NCBI GenBank assembly: GCA_013397935.1
Contig: VZRN01004657.1
Span: 1,137,461-1,201,460 of the forward strand
DNA length: 64,000 bases
DNA from: Dasyornis broadbenti
Taxonomy: Eukaryota; Chordata; Aves; Passeriformes; Dasyornithidae
Reading direction: 5' to 3'
Shown here: in pieces, positions 23,369 to 36,000 of the stretch
Layout: the number at the start of each line of letters is the position of its first letter
Position numbering within the stretch: the stretch's first letter is position 1
The notes under the pieces: model-generated
Told to the model about the DNA's origin: nothing
The model's database searches: none
What the model saw: the letters and a program-made list of their open reading frames with translations, nothing else
Position numbers and translations under genes: made by a program

Positions 23369-23411
<43 letters not shown>
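23300..23411 (+). repeat. Two long poly(A) tracts after an AATAAA
   Basis: AATAAA at 23301 is followed 8 bases later by 35 A residues (23315-23349), a short spacer, then 43 A residues (23369-23411). This may be an expanded microsatellite or the tail of a retroposed, polyadenylated transcript. Exact lengths in such tracts are often wrong in assemblies. ORFs of poly-Lys or poly-Phe crossing it are artefacts. Confidence 0.85.
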
Positions 23412-23413
<2 letters not shown>

Positions 23414-23963
23414 CAGAGTGCATAAAAAGTGGAAACAAAAAGTGTATGTGTGGAGAGACTAGTTCTTCCCAGCAGGGTTTTTGCAGGCATTCAGGTAAAA
23501 TATGGGACAGTATACCATAGCTTATCAAATACTGCAACTTGTTTCTGAATAACAATAGGATACATGCAGTGGAAAACAATTAGAATAGTGTTTTCAAACA
23601 TAACTTGAGTTCGAGTACATGCTAGAATTTATTGAAAGCCTCTGCTTTACAGATGAGGGAAGTCACTTTATTTAGAAGATTCAAAAATTTCAGTTATTTA
23701 AAAAATGTGGGATATTTCAAACTATTCAATTTTGGACCGATCCTGTCTAGGTCATCAGTGTTGTAAATCTATTCCCTGCATATGCACACAAGTAAATATT
23801 TATGACAATCTTTTCCCTTTCACAAGTTTCTATTATTAAAGTGGACTTTTTTTCGTGTCAGCTTTTGTTCAGTAGCTAAGAGGAAAAGAAGATGCCTCCT
23901 TGCTGGCCACTGATCTTCTGCTGAAATTGCTGGACATCACTCGCCCAGGACTTAGTTTCTTTG

Positions 23964-24059
23964 AGGATTTCATTCTGGAATCCAGATCATGACACCAGTT
24001 TATTTGGATTAAGGATTTCATTCTGGAATCCAGATTATTATACCAGTTTATTTGGGTTA
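23964..24059. repeat. Two-copy tandem repeat, 48-bp unit
   Basis: AGGATTTCATTCTGGAATCC occurs at 23964 and again at 24012, followed in each copy by near-identical CAGAT..., ACCAGTTTATTTGG.... The copies differ at only a few positions. A partial third copy may follow (TGATTTGATT). Confidence 0.85.
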
Positions 24060-25035
24060 ATGATTTGATTAACTCATGACTAATCCCATTGATTGCAAAG
24101 AGATTAGCCATTTCATGGAATCCAATAGTTTCACCATGTGTTCCTTAAAACAAGCTAAAATACTTTCTATTACTGCTCTTCACAAATCCTCAAGATCTTC
24201 CACTGTTTCCACAGTCTGTAGTAAGCTATGTTATTTTTTCCCTAGGATAAATTAAATAATCTTTACTTTCCTGAATAATCTGTGTCATAAACAGAAGCAA
24301 TTACATTTTCACCACCAGTATAATAGTTGGTATTTGGCAGTTGTTATTAATACCAAATGCGAGTTTTTTTCTGAAAGTGCTAGCTGCATTCTTTGTATTG
24401 TTACAAGCGACCTTGCAAAGACTGAATTATTCTTCTAATAATTTTTCAAAACCTGATGGAGTATACTCCTCTGTACAGATTGCTGCTCTGTAAGAGAGTA
24501 AAGGTCACTTCTACATTACCAGATTGCATTTTACCCCATTCTTGAAAAAACAAATCGATAGTATTCAAGGATCAGTGAAAAAGGAGCCCAGAATGTTGCT
24601 AGACAGGCATTATTTGCTTCCTATATGAAGCAATATATTAAAGGGCCTAGTCTGGCTAGGTTTAACTATTAAAATGGAGAGCTCAGTAGGTCACAGCTGA
24701 CAGACAGCTTGGAAAGCGGTTCCTTACTGTTTTCCTGTTGTTAGCCATTATTACCAAACTGAAAGGCTGGCGTCTGGCTGTGTCTTATTTTGGATGTTGT
24801 AAACATTTAGGAGTCCCAGGCACAGGCCAAATATTCAGTGTGAACATAATTTTTAAATGGTTGGCATTTTTAAACTAGTGGGATGAAAGGAAATATTTGC
24901 TGTCTCTAAGAGCACCGGGAGATAAATCCTAGGGAAAAAGAAGAAAGCCGTCAGAGCTTTAAGAGTTATAATCACGAAAGAAAAAGACATCAGCAAGGAG
25001 TGGCTTCAAACAGGAAATTAAAGACGGTTTCAAAT

Positions 25036-25072
25036 CGTCAGAAGAATATGCTTTTGAAATATTCTTCTGGTG
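25036..25072 (+). repeat. Small hairpin
   Basis: CAGAAGAATAT (25039-25049) and ATATTCTTCTG (25059-25069) are perfect inverted 11-mers around a 9-nt loop. On the + strand G-U and C-G pairs extend the stem outward by three pairs. Function unknown. Confidence 0.6.
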
Positions 25073-25539
25073 GAAATGGCAGCACAAACTCTGACTATTT
25101 TCAGATAAAATATGCATGTATTTCCTGCATGTTAAATCCTGCTTATAAACAGGGATATAAGATCTATTTGCCTCCAAAGTTGGTAGCTGGTTAAAATTTA
25201 AATGGTGAGCCAAACACTGAATATTTGCCAGTTCATGGAGACAAGCACTTTGCATCTGCACAGACCACCTGAGGCTGGCAGGCCTTCTCACATTTGCATA
25301 GAGATTTTTGGTGGGTCAAGACTGTAGCACTCAGCCAGCATTGTTTCAGACAAAACTCTCAACAAGATGTAAGACCTTTTTGAGAAAAAAAATCAGTCCA
25401 GGGGCTGAATACAAATCCCCTTACAGGCTCAACAAAAATTAAAGTTATAAATAAACTTTTGTTTCTGTATGGATAGATAAGTCATTAACCTGTTTAAAAA
25501 GATATAATTATTTTATCACTTTTTAAAAATTTGTATTTA

Positions 25540-26560
25540 TGTTGCAGGACAGTATATCCTGCCAGATCCAAAAGCCTGGGATAGGCAAGGCTGCTGCCCC
25601 TGTGTCCAACCAAAAGTGAGTTTGGAGAAGAGTTCCTGGAAGGCAGATGCACATAGGATGTATGTACACACCACATACCTGCCAATACACACATCCCGAC
25701 CCAGAGCGCTCACACAGACACAGACTACACTGGGGGTTTCATTCCACTCTCCTCCCCAGGTGAGTAGTACGGGGGTCAACAAGTGACAAAATACACACAC
25801 TTGTGGCCACGATGTGTCCCTTTGGCAGCTGTCTTAAACCCTGAGTCTGACCTGCCACTGGATCTTGATCCCTGTATCCCTCACTGCTACCATCAGGACA
25901 CACTTGAGGTTCATCACATCAGGAAGCATCAGGAAACCCTGAGGTTTCAGCATCACACCAGCTGCTGTGTGTTGCACACGCACGCGCGCACACACACATA
26001 CACACAGAGCTGGCTGGGACTCCCCTGTCCCCATAGCCAAACCCCTTGTGATCTTACCCTCAAGACCCCACACCCATGTCTGTTCACTTCACCAGCCAAG
26101 CTTGTCATCCAGCATGATCCTTGCTGGCACTTGCACACCCACTCCTGTTATGGCTGCTGCACCATAGACGTAGGGCCCCTGTTCACCCTCTGGATCCAGG
26201 TGCTGCATTCAGACTCCATATGTGTGCACACACATGTGCACATGTGCAGCACACATATACATGTACATACAGAGCTGTCAGTGAGACAAAGCAAGGATGG
26301 ACTGTGGCGAGCAGCTCGGACAGGCTGCACAGCCTAGGAGCAGGGCATAACTGACAAGCATACCCACTGGCCAACTACTTATCTGTCACCAGCCCTTTTT
26401 ACCCCCTCTCTCCTAATTTTCCTGTTCCTGGTCCTCCCCAAATCACCTCAATCTCTAATCCTTTCCCAAACATCTCATAGTAAATCCTATGGGACCCCAA
26501 GCTGCCCGTCCCTCACACAAATAACATGTCCTCAGCCCTTGGAAGCAGCTGCCCTCAATC
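25540..26560. repeat. Unclassified C/CA-rich segment with alternating purine-pyrimidine tracts
   Basis: The + strand is rich in C and in CA/TG steps, unlike the AT-rich DNA to its left. It contains alternating tracts at 25974-26008 (CA/CG) and 26219-26272 (TG/CA/TA). ORFs such as 25783-26337 have repetitive Cys/His/Thr composition from the CA steps and show no domain. It may be a decayed LTR or minisatellite-like insert next to the CR1 copy that follows. Confidence 0.4.
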
Positions 26561-28330
26561 AGAATCATGGAATGATAGAATCATTAAAGTTGGAAAAGAC
26601 CTCTAAGATCATTGAGTACAACCTTTGACCAAACACCACCTTATCAACTAGACCAGTGCACAAAGTCCGACATCCAGTAGTTTTTTGAACACTTTCAGGG
26701 ATGATGATTCCAACACTCCCTGGGCAGTCCATTCCAATACTTAACCACTTTCAGTGCAGAAATTCTTCCTAATGTCCAGTCAGAACCTCATCTGGTGCAG
26801 CTTGAGGCTCTGACCCCTTGTGCAGTAGCTAGTTGACTAGGAGAAGTGCCTGATTCCCACTTGGCTACCATCTCCTTTCAAGAAGTTTTAGAGTGCTAAG
26901 GTCTTCCTTGAACCTTCTTTTCTCTAAGTTAAACACCCCAGCTCTCTCAGCCTCTCCTCATAAGCCTAAATCACCAGACCCTTCTCCAGCTTTGTTTCCT
27001 TCTCTGGACACACTCCAGCACCTCAGTGTCTTTCTTGTAGCAAGGGGTCTGGAACTGAACACAGGATGGAAGGTGCCCTGCGGGTAACTGGTTTTACTGT
27101 TAAAGACCAGGGCCAACAAAAAGGCATGAAATACCTCAGCCTTTTCCTCATCCTTGATTACAAAGTTCCACCCTGGGTTCAATAAAGAATGAAGGTTTTC
27201 TTTGGCCCTCCTTTTGTTGTTAAGGTGTTTACAAACACACTTCTTGCCTTTCACAGCAGTGGCCAGATTAAGTTCTAGCTAAGCTTTTCCCTTTCTAATT
27301 TTCTTTCTACATGACCTAAAAACATCTTTGTACTCTCCCCGAGCTGCCTGCCTCTTCATCCAAAGCTCATATCCACTATTTTTTCCCCAAGTTACTGCTA
27401 AAACTCCCTGTTCAGCCAGTCTGGACTTCTTCTCCACCAGTTTATCTGTTGGCACATGAGGATGTCCTGCTCCTGGGCCTATAAGATTTCCTCCTTAAAA
27501 TATATCCAGCCTTCTTGGACCCTTTATCATAAAGGGCTGTTTCTCAGGGCACTCTCTGAAACAGTGCCCTGAACAGGCCAAAGTCAACCCTCTGGAAGTC
27601 CAAGGTAGAAGCATTTTGCTGATCCCCTTCCTTACTTCTCCAGGAATCAAAAACTCTATGACCGATTCCATGGTCACTTTGCCCAAGATGGTCTCTGATC
27701 ATCACATCTCCCACAGCTCTTCTCTGTTTGTAAACAGCCGATCTGGCAGGGCACTGTCCTGGTAGGTTCCCTTACCAGCCGTGTCATGAAGTTACCTTCC
27801 AGGCACTCCAGAAACCTCCTAGACTGCCTCCTCTCCCGTGCTGAGTTTCCAGCAGACATTTGGCAAGTTAAAGTCTCCCACAAGAACAAGGGCTAGTGAT
27901 CATGAAACATCCACTGATAGAATACCTCACCTGCCTCCTCACCCTGGCTGAGTGGTCTGTAACAGACTCCCAGCAGGATCTCTGCCTTGTTGGCCATCCC
28001 TGGGATTGTCACCCACAGGCACTCAGCCTTATCCCCACTGTCCCTGAGCTCTGTGCAGTTGAAACCCTCCCCAATGAACAGAGCCACCCCACCGCCTCTC
28101 CCTCCTCCCCTGTCCCTTCTGAAGAGCTTGTAGCCATCCACTGCAGCATTCCAGTCATCCCACCACATTTCCATGGTGATAACTACATCACAGCTTCCTG
28201 CTGCCAGTGGCTTCCTTGCTGGGTACATTGATGCAGATGCACTTCAGCTGGGCTGTCCATGTCAACCTCAACACTGGCATGTCACTTCAGGCTCATCTCC
28301 ACATAGCTTGATCTTGTCCCTCTCCCCCCG
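26561..28330 (-). mobile_element. Long CR1 LINE copy with ORF2 endonuclease remnants and an internal deletion
   Basis: The 3' end lies at 26561 (AATCATGGAATGATAGAATC) and the element reads leftward on the minus strand. Its translation gives, in order: TAQLKC near 28250; DVVITMEMWWDDWNAAVDGY then KLFRRDRGGGRGGGVALF (28192-28090), the CR1 ORF2 endonuclease; AECLWVTIPGMANKAEILLG; ERRQSRRFLECLEGNF (27840-27790); and NNKRRAKENLHSLL..KDEEKAEVFHAF (27225-27110). It then jumps near 27080 to the 3' terminal phrases (26561-27075), so the reverse-transcriptase core is missing. Frameshifts and stops are frequent, and this is a dead copy. The 5' limit is uncertain; CR1-like material may reach about 28480. 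Confidence 0.9.
27893..28228 (-). pseudogene. CR1 ORF2 endonuclease-domain remnant
   Basis: Open frame inside the CR1 copy with the APE-type endonuclease segment of CR1 ORF2 (DGYKLFRRDR, GGGVALFIGEGFNC, ECLWVTIPG, GVCYRPLSQGEEAGEVFY). The first ~11 residues do not match CR1 in this frame. The match resumes upstream in another frame (TAQLKCICINV), which marks a frameshift near 28195. It is not a host gene. Confidence 0.85.
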
Positions 28331-29957
28331 TAAGCCTGCTTAATCAGCCTGCTTAATTCTAGCCTGCTCATGGGCTAGAATCCTTTTCCCCGCTTTTATA
28401 CAGTTGAATCCCACATGCCTGCAGCAGGCCTGGTGCCATAGAAACTGTCCCATGATCAAAAAAAGTCAAAATTCCCCTTAATAACACCAATCTGTTAGAG
28501 AGAGTGAGAAACATTACCTGGAGGTGCTCCTGATGGCTAGTAATGGGTTTCCTGTTGGATGCAGACTGGAGTGGTCCTGTGACAGCCCTGAGAGGGTGAT
28601 GGCAATGTGGTTTGTTCCTCTGGAGGCCTTGATTTAGGTTCCTGCCTGCTGTCTGCCGCTAAGCTCCTCAGGGCTTGTGCTATGGGCACTTGATGGGCGG
28701 GTGCATCCAGGACAGGATATTATTTGGGGAGTGCCCCTCCTGCTGTTGTCACTCGATGGGTGTGCAGATGAGCTTTATCACATAGCCTAACAAAATCAGT
28801 TCAGTAACCAGATATTTACAACATTCCATACATAAAGACAGCAAGTACCAAACAAAAGTTTGATGACGAATTGTCTTTTACGTTTCAACCCACATGCCTG
28901 TGAACATTCACATAGTAGTGCAGGGAAATGACAGTGCATTGTGGTCTTTCATCTTTGTGTGAGAGAAAATAAGTAAGAATGACAAAAGAAGGAGGGAATG
29001 GTTTCATTTTTCCCAGGCTTCTTAGCTCTAGTAAGTCTACCATTAGTTCCTCCATGCTGCCTGTTCCTCCATGCATGAGACTGAAAGCTCATTAAAACAA
29101 AATGACATTTGGTGAAATCAGTCACACTTGTGTCTCTAATCCTGTGAAGAAAAACAGAGTTCCCTTCAATTTTTCTTCTGTTTTCTGAGTATCCAAGATA
29201 AAAATAAAGTAGAGATTGCGTGCTTGTTTCATGCTGCCTTTGTAATTAAGATTTGTAATTAATAGTTAATTTTTTATTTTTAAACTATGTTAAGCAGTAT
29301 TATCTGTGAAAGTAAACACATATTTTAACAAGAGTAACAATGCCTTATATTGAATATATTCTTTCCCATGACATTATAATAGTTCTGTTTCAAGGATACT
29401 TTTTTGCAGGATTATACATCTTTGAATTTTTCATATGTAAATGGAAACATATGTCATCATTAAAACAAGGTATCATATTTTGAGGCGTTAGATAAAAAAA
29501 ACCATTTTCAGTAGAACCACCTTCAGTTGTAGTAAAGTAAAGGTATACTGAATTTTTTCTTTTTTTTTCCTTTTTTTTTTTTTTCTTTTTCTTTTCAAGT
29601 AAGTACTAGTGTTTCTTTGAGACATCTCATTACAAGTATAGTTTACCACATAGGAAAATGTAAATTTAATTTATTCTTTACCTTAATTTCTAACTTGCTT
29701 GCATACTTGGCATAGGTAAAACCCATTTATTGTAGCAGTCCTGAATTGAAAACTCTGAATGTTCGACTGAATATAAAAATCCTGTGTTTTCTATTTTTAA
29801 ATCCCCCCAGCATGCATGCAAGCACACACATACACTCATATGCCTTAACTGGGGGGTTTTGGTGACACTTCATAGCATTTTAATACTTCTAGATTGTCTC
29901 AGCCTCAAGAGCCAGTGTCCTTCCCAGCACCTTCTAGATCATAGATCTATATATATA
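28331..29957. other. Intergenic, possible CR1 5' remnant then unique sequence
   Basis: 28332-28369 has three imperfect copies of AGCCTGCT(TAAT) and a 9-bp inverted repeat ATTCTAGCC / GGCTAGAAT (28356-28381). 28331-28780 is GC-richer and may belong to the CR1 copy or a neighbouring insert. From 28800 on it is AT-rich DNA with a T/C tract at about 29560-29597. Confidence 0.45.
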
Positions 29958-30023
29958 GTGTTGGACAAGATGATCTTTGAACGTCCTTTCCAGTCTAAAC
30001 CTTCCTATGATTCTATGATTATT
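29958..30023 (+). mobile_element. CR1 LINE 3' tail fragment, plus strand
   Basis: GTTGGACAAGATGATCTTTG, CCTTTCCAGTCTAAACC and the terminal CTATGATTCTATGATT are the last ~65 bp of a CR1 element. This is the only + strand CR1 I find in the window; the others are on the minus strand. Confidence 0.85.
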
Positions 30024-33000
30024 CATTTACCTTCACAGCTTTTTGCACAAAACCCTTGATCCTGCAAATCTCTGGTGTAGGTCACTCCTAACTCACATGA
30101 TTGATGATCCCATTAGCATTGGTTAGCTTTCAACTACAGTACCTTGACAGTGATAACAATTATTTCTTAACAACTTAGTGATAAGGCCTTTAGTACTTTT
30201 AAAAACTTAATGTCTATTAGAAATCTTTATGTTTAAATACAAATTCTGCTTTCCATATGCTGCTCAGTTTTGTGACATATTTGTTCCACTCTAATGTGGC
30301 ATTACACAAGTGTTCACTAGGACACTTGCAGTCTCCTGCCCCCATGCAAGTACATCTTTTGTGGTCTTGCAGATGATAACAGTATTTTCTGCTGCCTTTA
30401 CAGAAGCACAACTGATCGGAAAAAGAGAAGGCACAGAAAATGTGAGTCCACATAGTCTGATTGTGGACAACAGCTCATTCTGACTCTCTTCACTAGGTAG
30501 CTGTGCAGGGAGACACTTAAGAGCCAGATAGATAGCAGCTGGAAGAGATGGATAGATACACGTCAGGCTACATGAGGTCTGCTTTGAGACTGACCCTGAG
30601 GAAAATGTGATCTTGAAGGGTATTAAACAGCAGAAGCAGACCAAGGAATGCACAGTTGCCAGCTTCCACTGTATACTGTAATGGAACCTCAGCAGCCAGC
30701 CAGAGGCAACAGGTGGGGAGTTAATATGGAAGAGACTGATGCTGTGTTTAAATTGAAGTTTAGCAGACCAGTAGCCATTTTGTGACCATTTCACAAAATA
30801 CGGATAAATGGAGAGGTGTCTGATGATCACGATGTTCTTATTCTGCTCGTTACTTTGTAAACAGTCACTTGAACTACTTATCAAACATCTATGTTAATCT
30901 TCCATTTAGTTATGGCAACGCACTTACAACAGTTTCTTGAATTTAAGAGCGATATTTTATTTTTTGTCAATGTATTTGATGGTGCTTGTGGGGATTTTAA
31001 AACCACTAATTAATAGGTATCTAACAAGATGTGTAACAATTTTATGCTTTCAAATTCAGGCTGAGTGGACATAAATAAAAATTTAAAGACCACTTTTTAA
31101 TGTAAAGGATTGTACATGCTCTGTCTGTAATGCACAGATTTTGATGTTAAAATTTAATGAACATTTGATGTTCTTTTCATAATGAAGATCTGGGCTGCCC
31201 TCACATCTAAAAAGCAGGATAAGATAAGGTAACTTTTGTTCAACCAATATTTGCTGTAAAAGGTGAAATCTATATATATATATAGTGGATGATAAGATAT
31301 TTCTCACCCCCTTCCAGAAATTAAAAATAGCATGCACAGAGCTGTATAATCAACTACAGTTGGATAGTGATATTCAAAGGCAAACCACATTCTGCTAATA
31401 AAAACCACAAGGGCCTTGAAGGTATCTGGTCTCAGGATAATCTTCTAAGTGCACTCTTAGGTTAATAAGTAACCATGTGAACGGTAGAGAAAGACACTCA
31501 GGAAGCAGGCATATACAGTACGTTGGAAGGCATTAAATACTGAAAAGATGAAGAGATGGAGCAAAGTGCAATTGGGCAATGCTTCACAGGTAAATTTGGA
31601 CTCAAAGGACAATGTTTTTACAGGATATATTTAACCCTTGGAGGTATAACCACCCTAGGCTTACGAAACATCTGCATTTACAGAGGAACTAGTTTTAATT
31701 TGTAGATGTTTTCATTTGGGACCACAGTTTGGGCATCTTTATAGCTGAACCTGCCGAAAAGGCCAGATTCAAAGCTCTGTTTTGAGGTACAGTTATAAAC
31801 ATGCAAGTGTGTTTGATGTAGTAATACGATTTCTGAGAATAGTTACTTCATGCAGAGAAGACTAATCCTTAAATTATCTCCTATAATGTTATAATTTGTT
31901 TACACTTTTCTTTTTCCTCAGAAAAGATGTAGAATCTGTTAGTACACAGTAATTTGAAGAAATAGGATTTTATTAATCTTTGGAGAAAATTTTACTTCTA
32001 AATTTCTCATGAGCTCTGTCTGTTATCTTGTGCTGATTTGATTTTTCGTGGTTTCTTTAAATAAAAAGATACTATTTTTCCTACTGGAAAATAAATTGGA
32101 AATAAAAAAAGTCAGGAAAAATCGACTTTTTGTTACCACCATGCTTGGCCTTCACTAGAAAATCGATGAGGTTATCTCTGGAAAATTTGTTGCAAGGAAA
32201 TATAGCCTAGAAGGTTTTAACTTATAGCCTAGCAAAGAAATATGGGTGGAAAACAACATATTCATTGCCAAGATGCAGTCAGTAAACACAGGCTGGAGAA
32301 ATGTGAAGCATCTCAATTCTTCATGAATTTCAGAGGCCGTAAAACCATGATAATGATTTAAGTAATTTTTGTCTACCATGGTTTAACAATCCTATGGAGA
32401 CATTTCCTAAAGAAAAAGCTACATATAAAATCAAGCTACTCATAAAACTGTCCTGGTGTTTACTTCCTCCCTATTTTAAGAGAGTATGTTAAAGGTCTGT
32501 GAAGGAAAACTTTTTCTGTTTGAATAGTGACTGAATTGATACACTGATGCCAGCTGTGCTTGGTTTCTTGAGATAATAATAAAGGTATGTGAGAAACAAT
32601 CAGATAGCACAGATCCTTTAAGGTGTGACATTCAGTGAGTGTTGTACAGCATGCATTATGTATCTGGTCTCTGCTGAATGAGAGACCTGAGTCCGTACCT
32701 TGTACTGCCAGCCACCTATCTGCCACAGATCTGACTTTTGGACATTAGGTCCCAGAGCACCTATTTCCTTTGCAATCACTGTCAAGGGCCAGGCCATCCA
32801 CATTGCAATAACAATCCCTCCTTTAATGTTATTTAGAAAAAAGGGCTAAAACTTTATCCATACTTTCATGGATGAGATAGATAGGAACCCAAGAAGGATT
32901 TTCTATCAGAAAAAGGGAGATGGTGTGAGAAAACAGAACTGGAAATGAAAATGTCACATTGTTGAAATCAAACCACTTACCACACCATTTGAGAGGGATG

Positions 33001-36000
33001 TTCAAGTCGTGTGTTCAGGTACCTGGAAGGCCACCTCCCAACCTTCTCCCACCTCCTCAGCAGCCTCCAAAATGTCCACTGAACCACAGATGCAAGGTTT
33101 TCTTTCCGTGTCCTTTGCCATCTCTTTTAAAGGGTGTTAAGAATTCCTGGAATGTTGCCATTGGCCACAGTATCAGTGTGAAGATTCAGGGGTCTCACTA
33201 AAAAGTATAATTAAATTACAATCAAGCTAAGATGAAATTTTAAATGTATCAACAAACTAATATAAAATTAATTAGTATTACATAACACATGAAATATTAT
33301 CTATTTTCCCACCTTTAATTTTTGTAAAGCAATTGAGTAACATATTCTTGGGAACCAAACTTCAGCAAACTGAATTCATCATTTGGGGCACATTTGTGGA
33401 CTAAAAATGCTCTTGCTACAATTGCAGTGCTGCTATCTGCAGGAGCCAAACCTGGGCTAATGCCTCTCTGTTGCCAGGCACTGGCAACGTGTAGTTGACC
33501 ACTGGTGTTGGGGTTGTGTCACTTCCACCTACTTTATTTTTTGGTGCTTTCCTTGGGAATAAGCAAGTTAGAGCCAGCCAGCTAGGTCACAATATTACTG
33601 CTTCCTCAAATAGGAATATGAAGTTAATTAGTTGTAATTCTACAAATTTTAATAATCTGTAGAATTTAAATGCTTGTAAGGTTGTTGTTTTTTGGTTTTA
33701 GTTGTTCTTTTTTTGGTTGTTTGTATTTTGGAGGGGTTTTTTTGTTTCTTTTTTTTTTTTTTTNTTTTTGCTTTTCCCTTCTGCACACTAAGGTAATAAA
33801 ATCACAAATGGGATTGGTTTTTTCGCAGTCAAAATGGAATTTATTTCACACCACACAAGCTTTTGCTGGACATAACTTCAGAAATGATTATGAGATAGGA
33901 CTTCTTTCAGTGTATATATAGGCTGTGATGAATGCCCAAACAAAATGTCAGATGTCTGCAATTTCCTAAACAATTATATTGACTACTTATAAATAAAAAT
34001 ACTCTTACAGTTCTATATACTGAAGGCTAAAACTCTGAAAATGTCTTCTGGGAAATGGAAAATTCTAGTTCTTCTGTAGGCTTGATGTAGTGAGGGGTAC
34101 TCTGAGTGGAGTGAGAAAGGCTTAGATACACATATGCATTTTTCCTACATGAATTCAATGCTCCTGAAAGTGAGAAAATAATAGCAATGGTTTTGATTGG
34201 ACATGGCGCAAGTGACCACTCTGAAATCCTCCCCATGCAACTCTCCTAATGCACCTCAGTGCTGGCTTGTGGCATCCCTCACGGTTCCAGTTCTTTCTTG
34301 AGCAGAGGCTGCCAACTGTGTTGCGTTGTGCCAAATTACATGGTGGTTTTCAGGTATGTAGAGATTGTGCCAAAGAGAAATTTATTTAAAGAAATGAATC
34401 AGATGTTCAGATGTTTTTAGAAATAAAATAGAACCATTTATATGCTGAGTTTATTTCTAAAGTCTCTTTGATACACAAGTCTAAACAATCCAACTCTTGT
34501 TAAAAGTGTTGGGGTTTGGGTTCTTTTCCAGATACAAAATACGAAAGCCACCCTTGAGCAGACTTGGCTGAGAAGAAGTTAGTTAGTATTCATAGTAGCA
34601 ACCTCAGGAAATATTTGAAAAGAGCCAAATGTGGAAAAACTGATGCAGTGAAACAACGTATTCCAAACTTTTAAGGGTTCGCTTCTCGGAGCTTGTTCTG
34701 CTCAGCACACCAAATGACAAAGTGATTCACGTTCCCATGTAAACCACATTTTGCTGGATCCCTCAGTAGGACAGATGTGTGGATGTAAGACAGGAAACTT
34801 CCAGTTTTAGCAGACACTGCCACAGAGCATAAAATCATAACAAAAACATTTTTAACATGGCAACTATATACCCTAAGCAGATTTTTCTTTCTATTGCTCT
34901 TTGAAAGAGAAAGAGCATTATTGAAAGAGAAAAGGCCTGGCCACTATGATATAAGTGTATTTGAGCCCTTCAGGTAGAATTTTTAAAAGTGCCTAACACT
35001 GGCCTTTCTTTGCCCCTCTGACATCAACAGGAGCAGATATAAGACAATGCAGGCAATGCTATCCTTAACATGTGTTGTAGTAGATCTTACACCTTATCTG
35101 ACCCCTTGTTATTTCTCTTTTCTCCTCTCTACTTGGTAGTCTGTTTTAATTCATTTACTCTCCAAACCATAGCCAGGAAAACTCAATGACTAAAGTCACT
35201 TTTGTTACTTCATCACTATAAAGATTTGATGCTTTTAGGAAATGGAGGACAAATGCTTTCAATTTCAGAAGCTGTCCAAGCACCATGGCATCATACTGAC
35301 TAATACAACAAAAATACGAGTTCTGGTAACTTAAGCATTAAAAAAAGGATGATTGGTCAGAGCCATCTAGTATACAAAATGGTCTAGAAATCTTGCAAAT
35401 GCAGCAAGGTATTTTTGTGAGGTTGCTAGTATATCTTGCTTTTAACCCAAATGGAAGGATCACAGCAACAAACTTTTTTTTGGTCTTTCCTTTTTGGTTA
35501 TCTGATTGCTTCTCTTCTCACCAAAACTGAAACATCAAGAGGTATAATAAAAAAGGCAATTAAATGTTTAGAAAATATATAGTTTAAATGCACCTTTTTC
35601 TGTAAGTACAGGTCTGGGCTTTTTTGATGGCATCATAAATAAAGGAAGAATATAATGGCAAAATTCCCCCCCTTTAAATCTGATCTAAAATTGAACGCTC
35701 GGATTCTGTTCTCAGTTATACCAAAGCAAGACTCGGCTGGTACTAATCAGTGAATTTTCACTTGTATCATATTAGAGCACTAGAGAATTTAGAATTTTGC
35801 ACACTTTTTTTTTTTTTTTTTCCTGCTAAACACTAGCATTAAAATACATGGAGAATAAGAACTCAAAAAATATTAACTCTCCTCTAGAATTGACATCTCA
35901 TTTCTACCTGAGGGAAATTCCAAAATCTTGAATTTACAGAATTCTGTTAAAAGTTACAGAAGATGTTAATGTTACCAAGGAATTACTATATGCAAAAATC

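Larger units (their letters stand above)
23412..25539. other. Intergenic, with a local tandem duplication and a small hairpin
   Basis: No gene or mobile element is recognised. It contains the 48-bp duplication at 23964-24059 and the hairpin at 25036-25072, each listed separately. Confidence 0.55.

Noticed and set aside
23082..23579. 165-codon minus frame and its plus-strand partner
   Set aside because: Composed largely of poly-Phe or poly-Lys from the poly(A)/T tracts.
25783..26337. 184-codon Cys/His-rich frame resembling a zinc-binding protein
   Set aside because: The Cys/His/Thr richness comes from CA and TGC steps in simple-sequence DNA. There is no regular zinc-finger spacing, and several overlapping frames are open for the same reason.
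27893..28228. 111-codon minus-strand frame with clear protein-like composition
   Set aside because: It is a CR1 ORF2 endonuclease remnant, not a host gene, and is frameshifted at its 5' side.
30291..30884. 197-codon minus-strand frame, longest in the intergenic part
   Set aside because: No recognisable domain, ordinary non-coding composition, no splice or promoter context. It is most likely chance.
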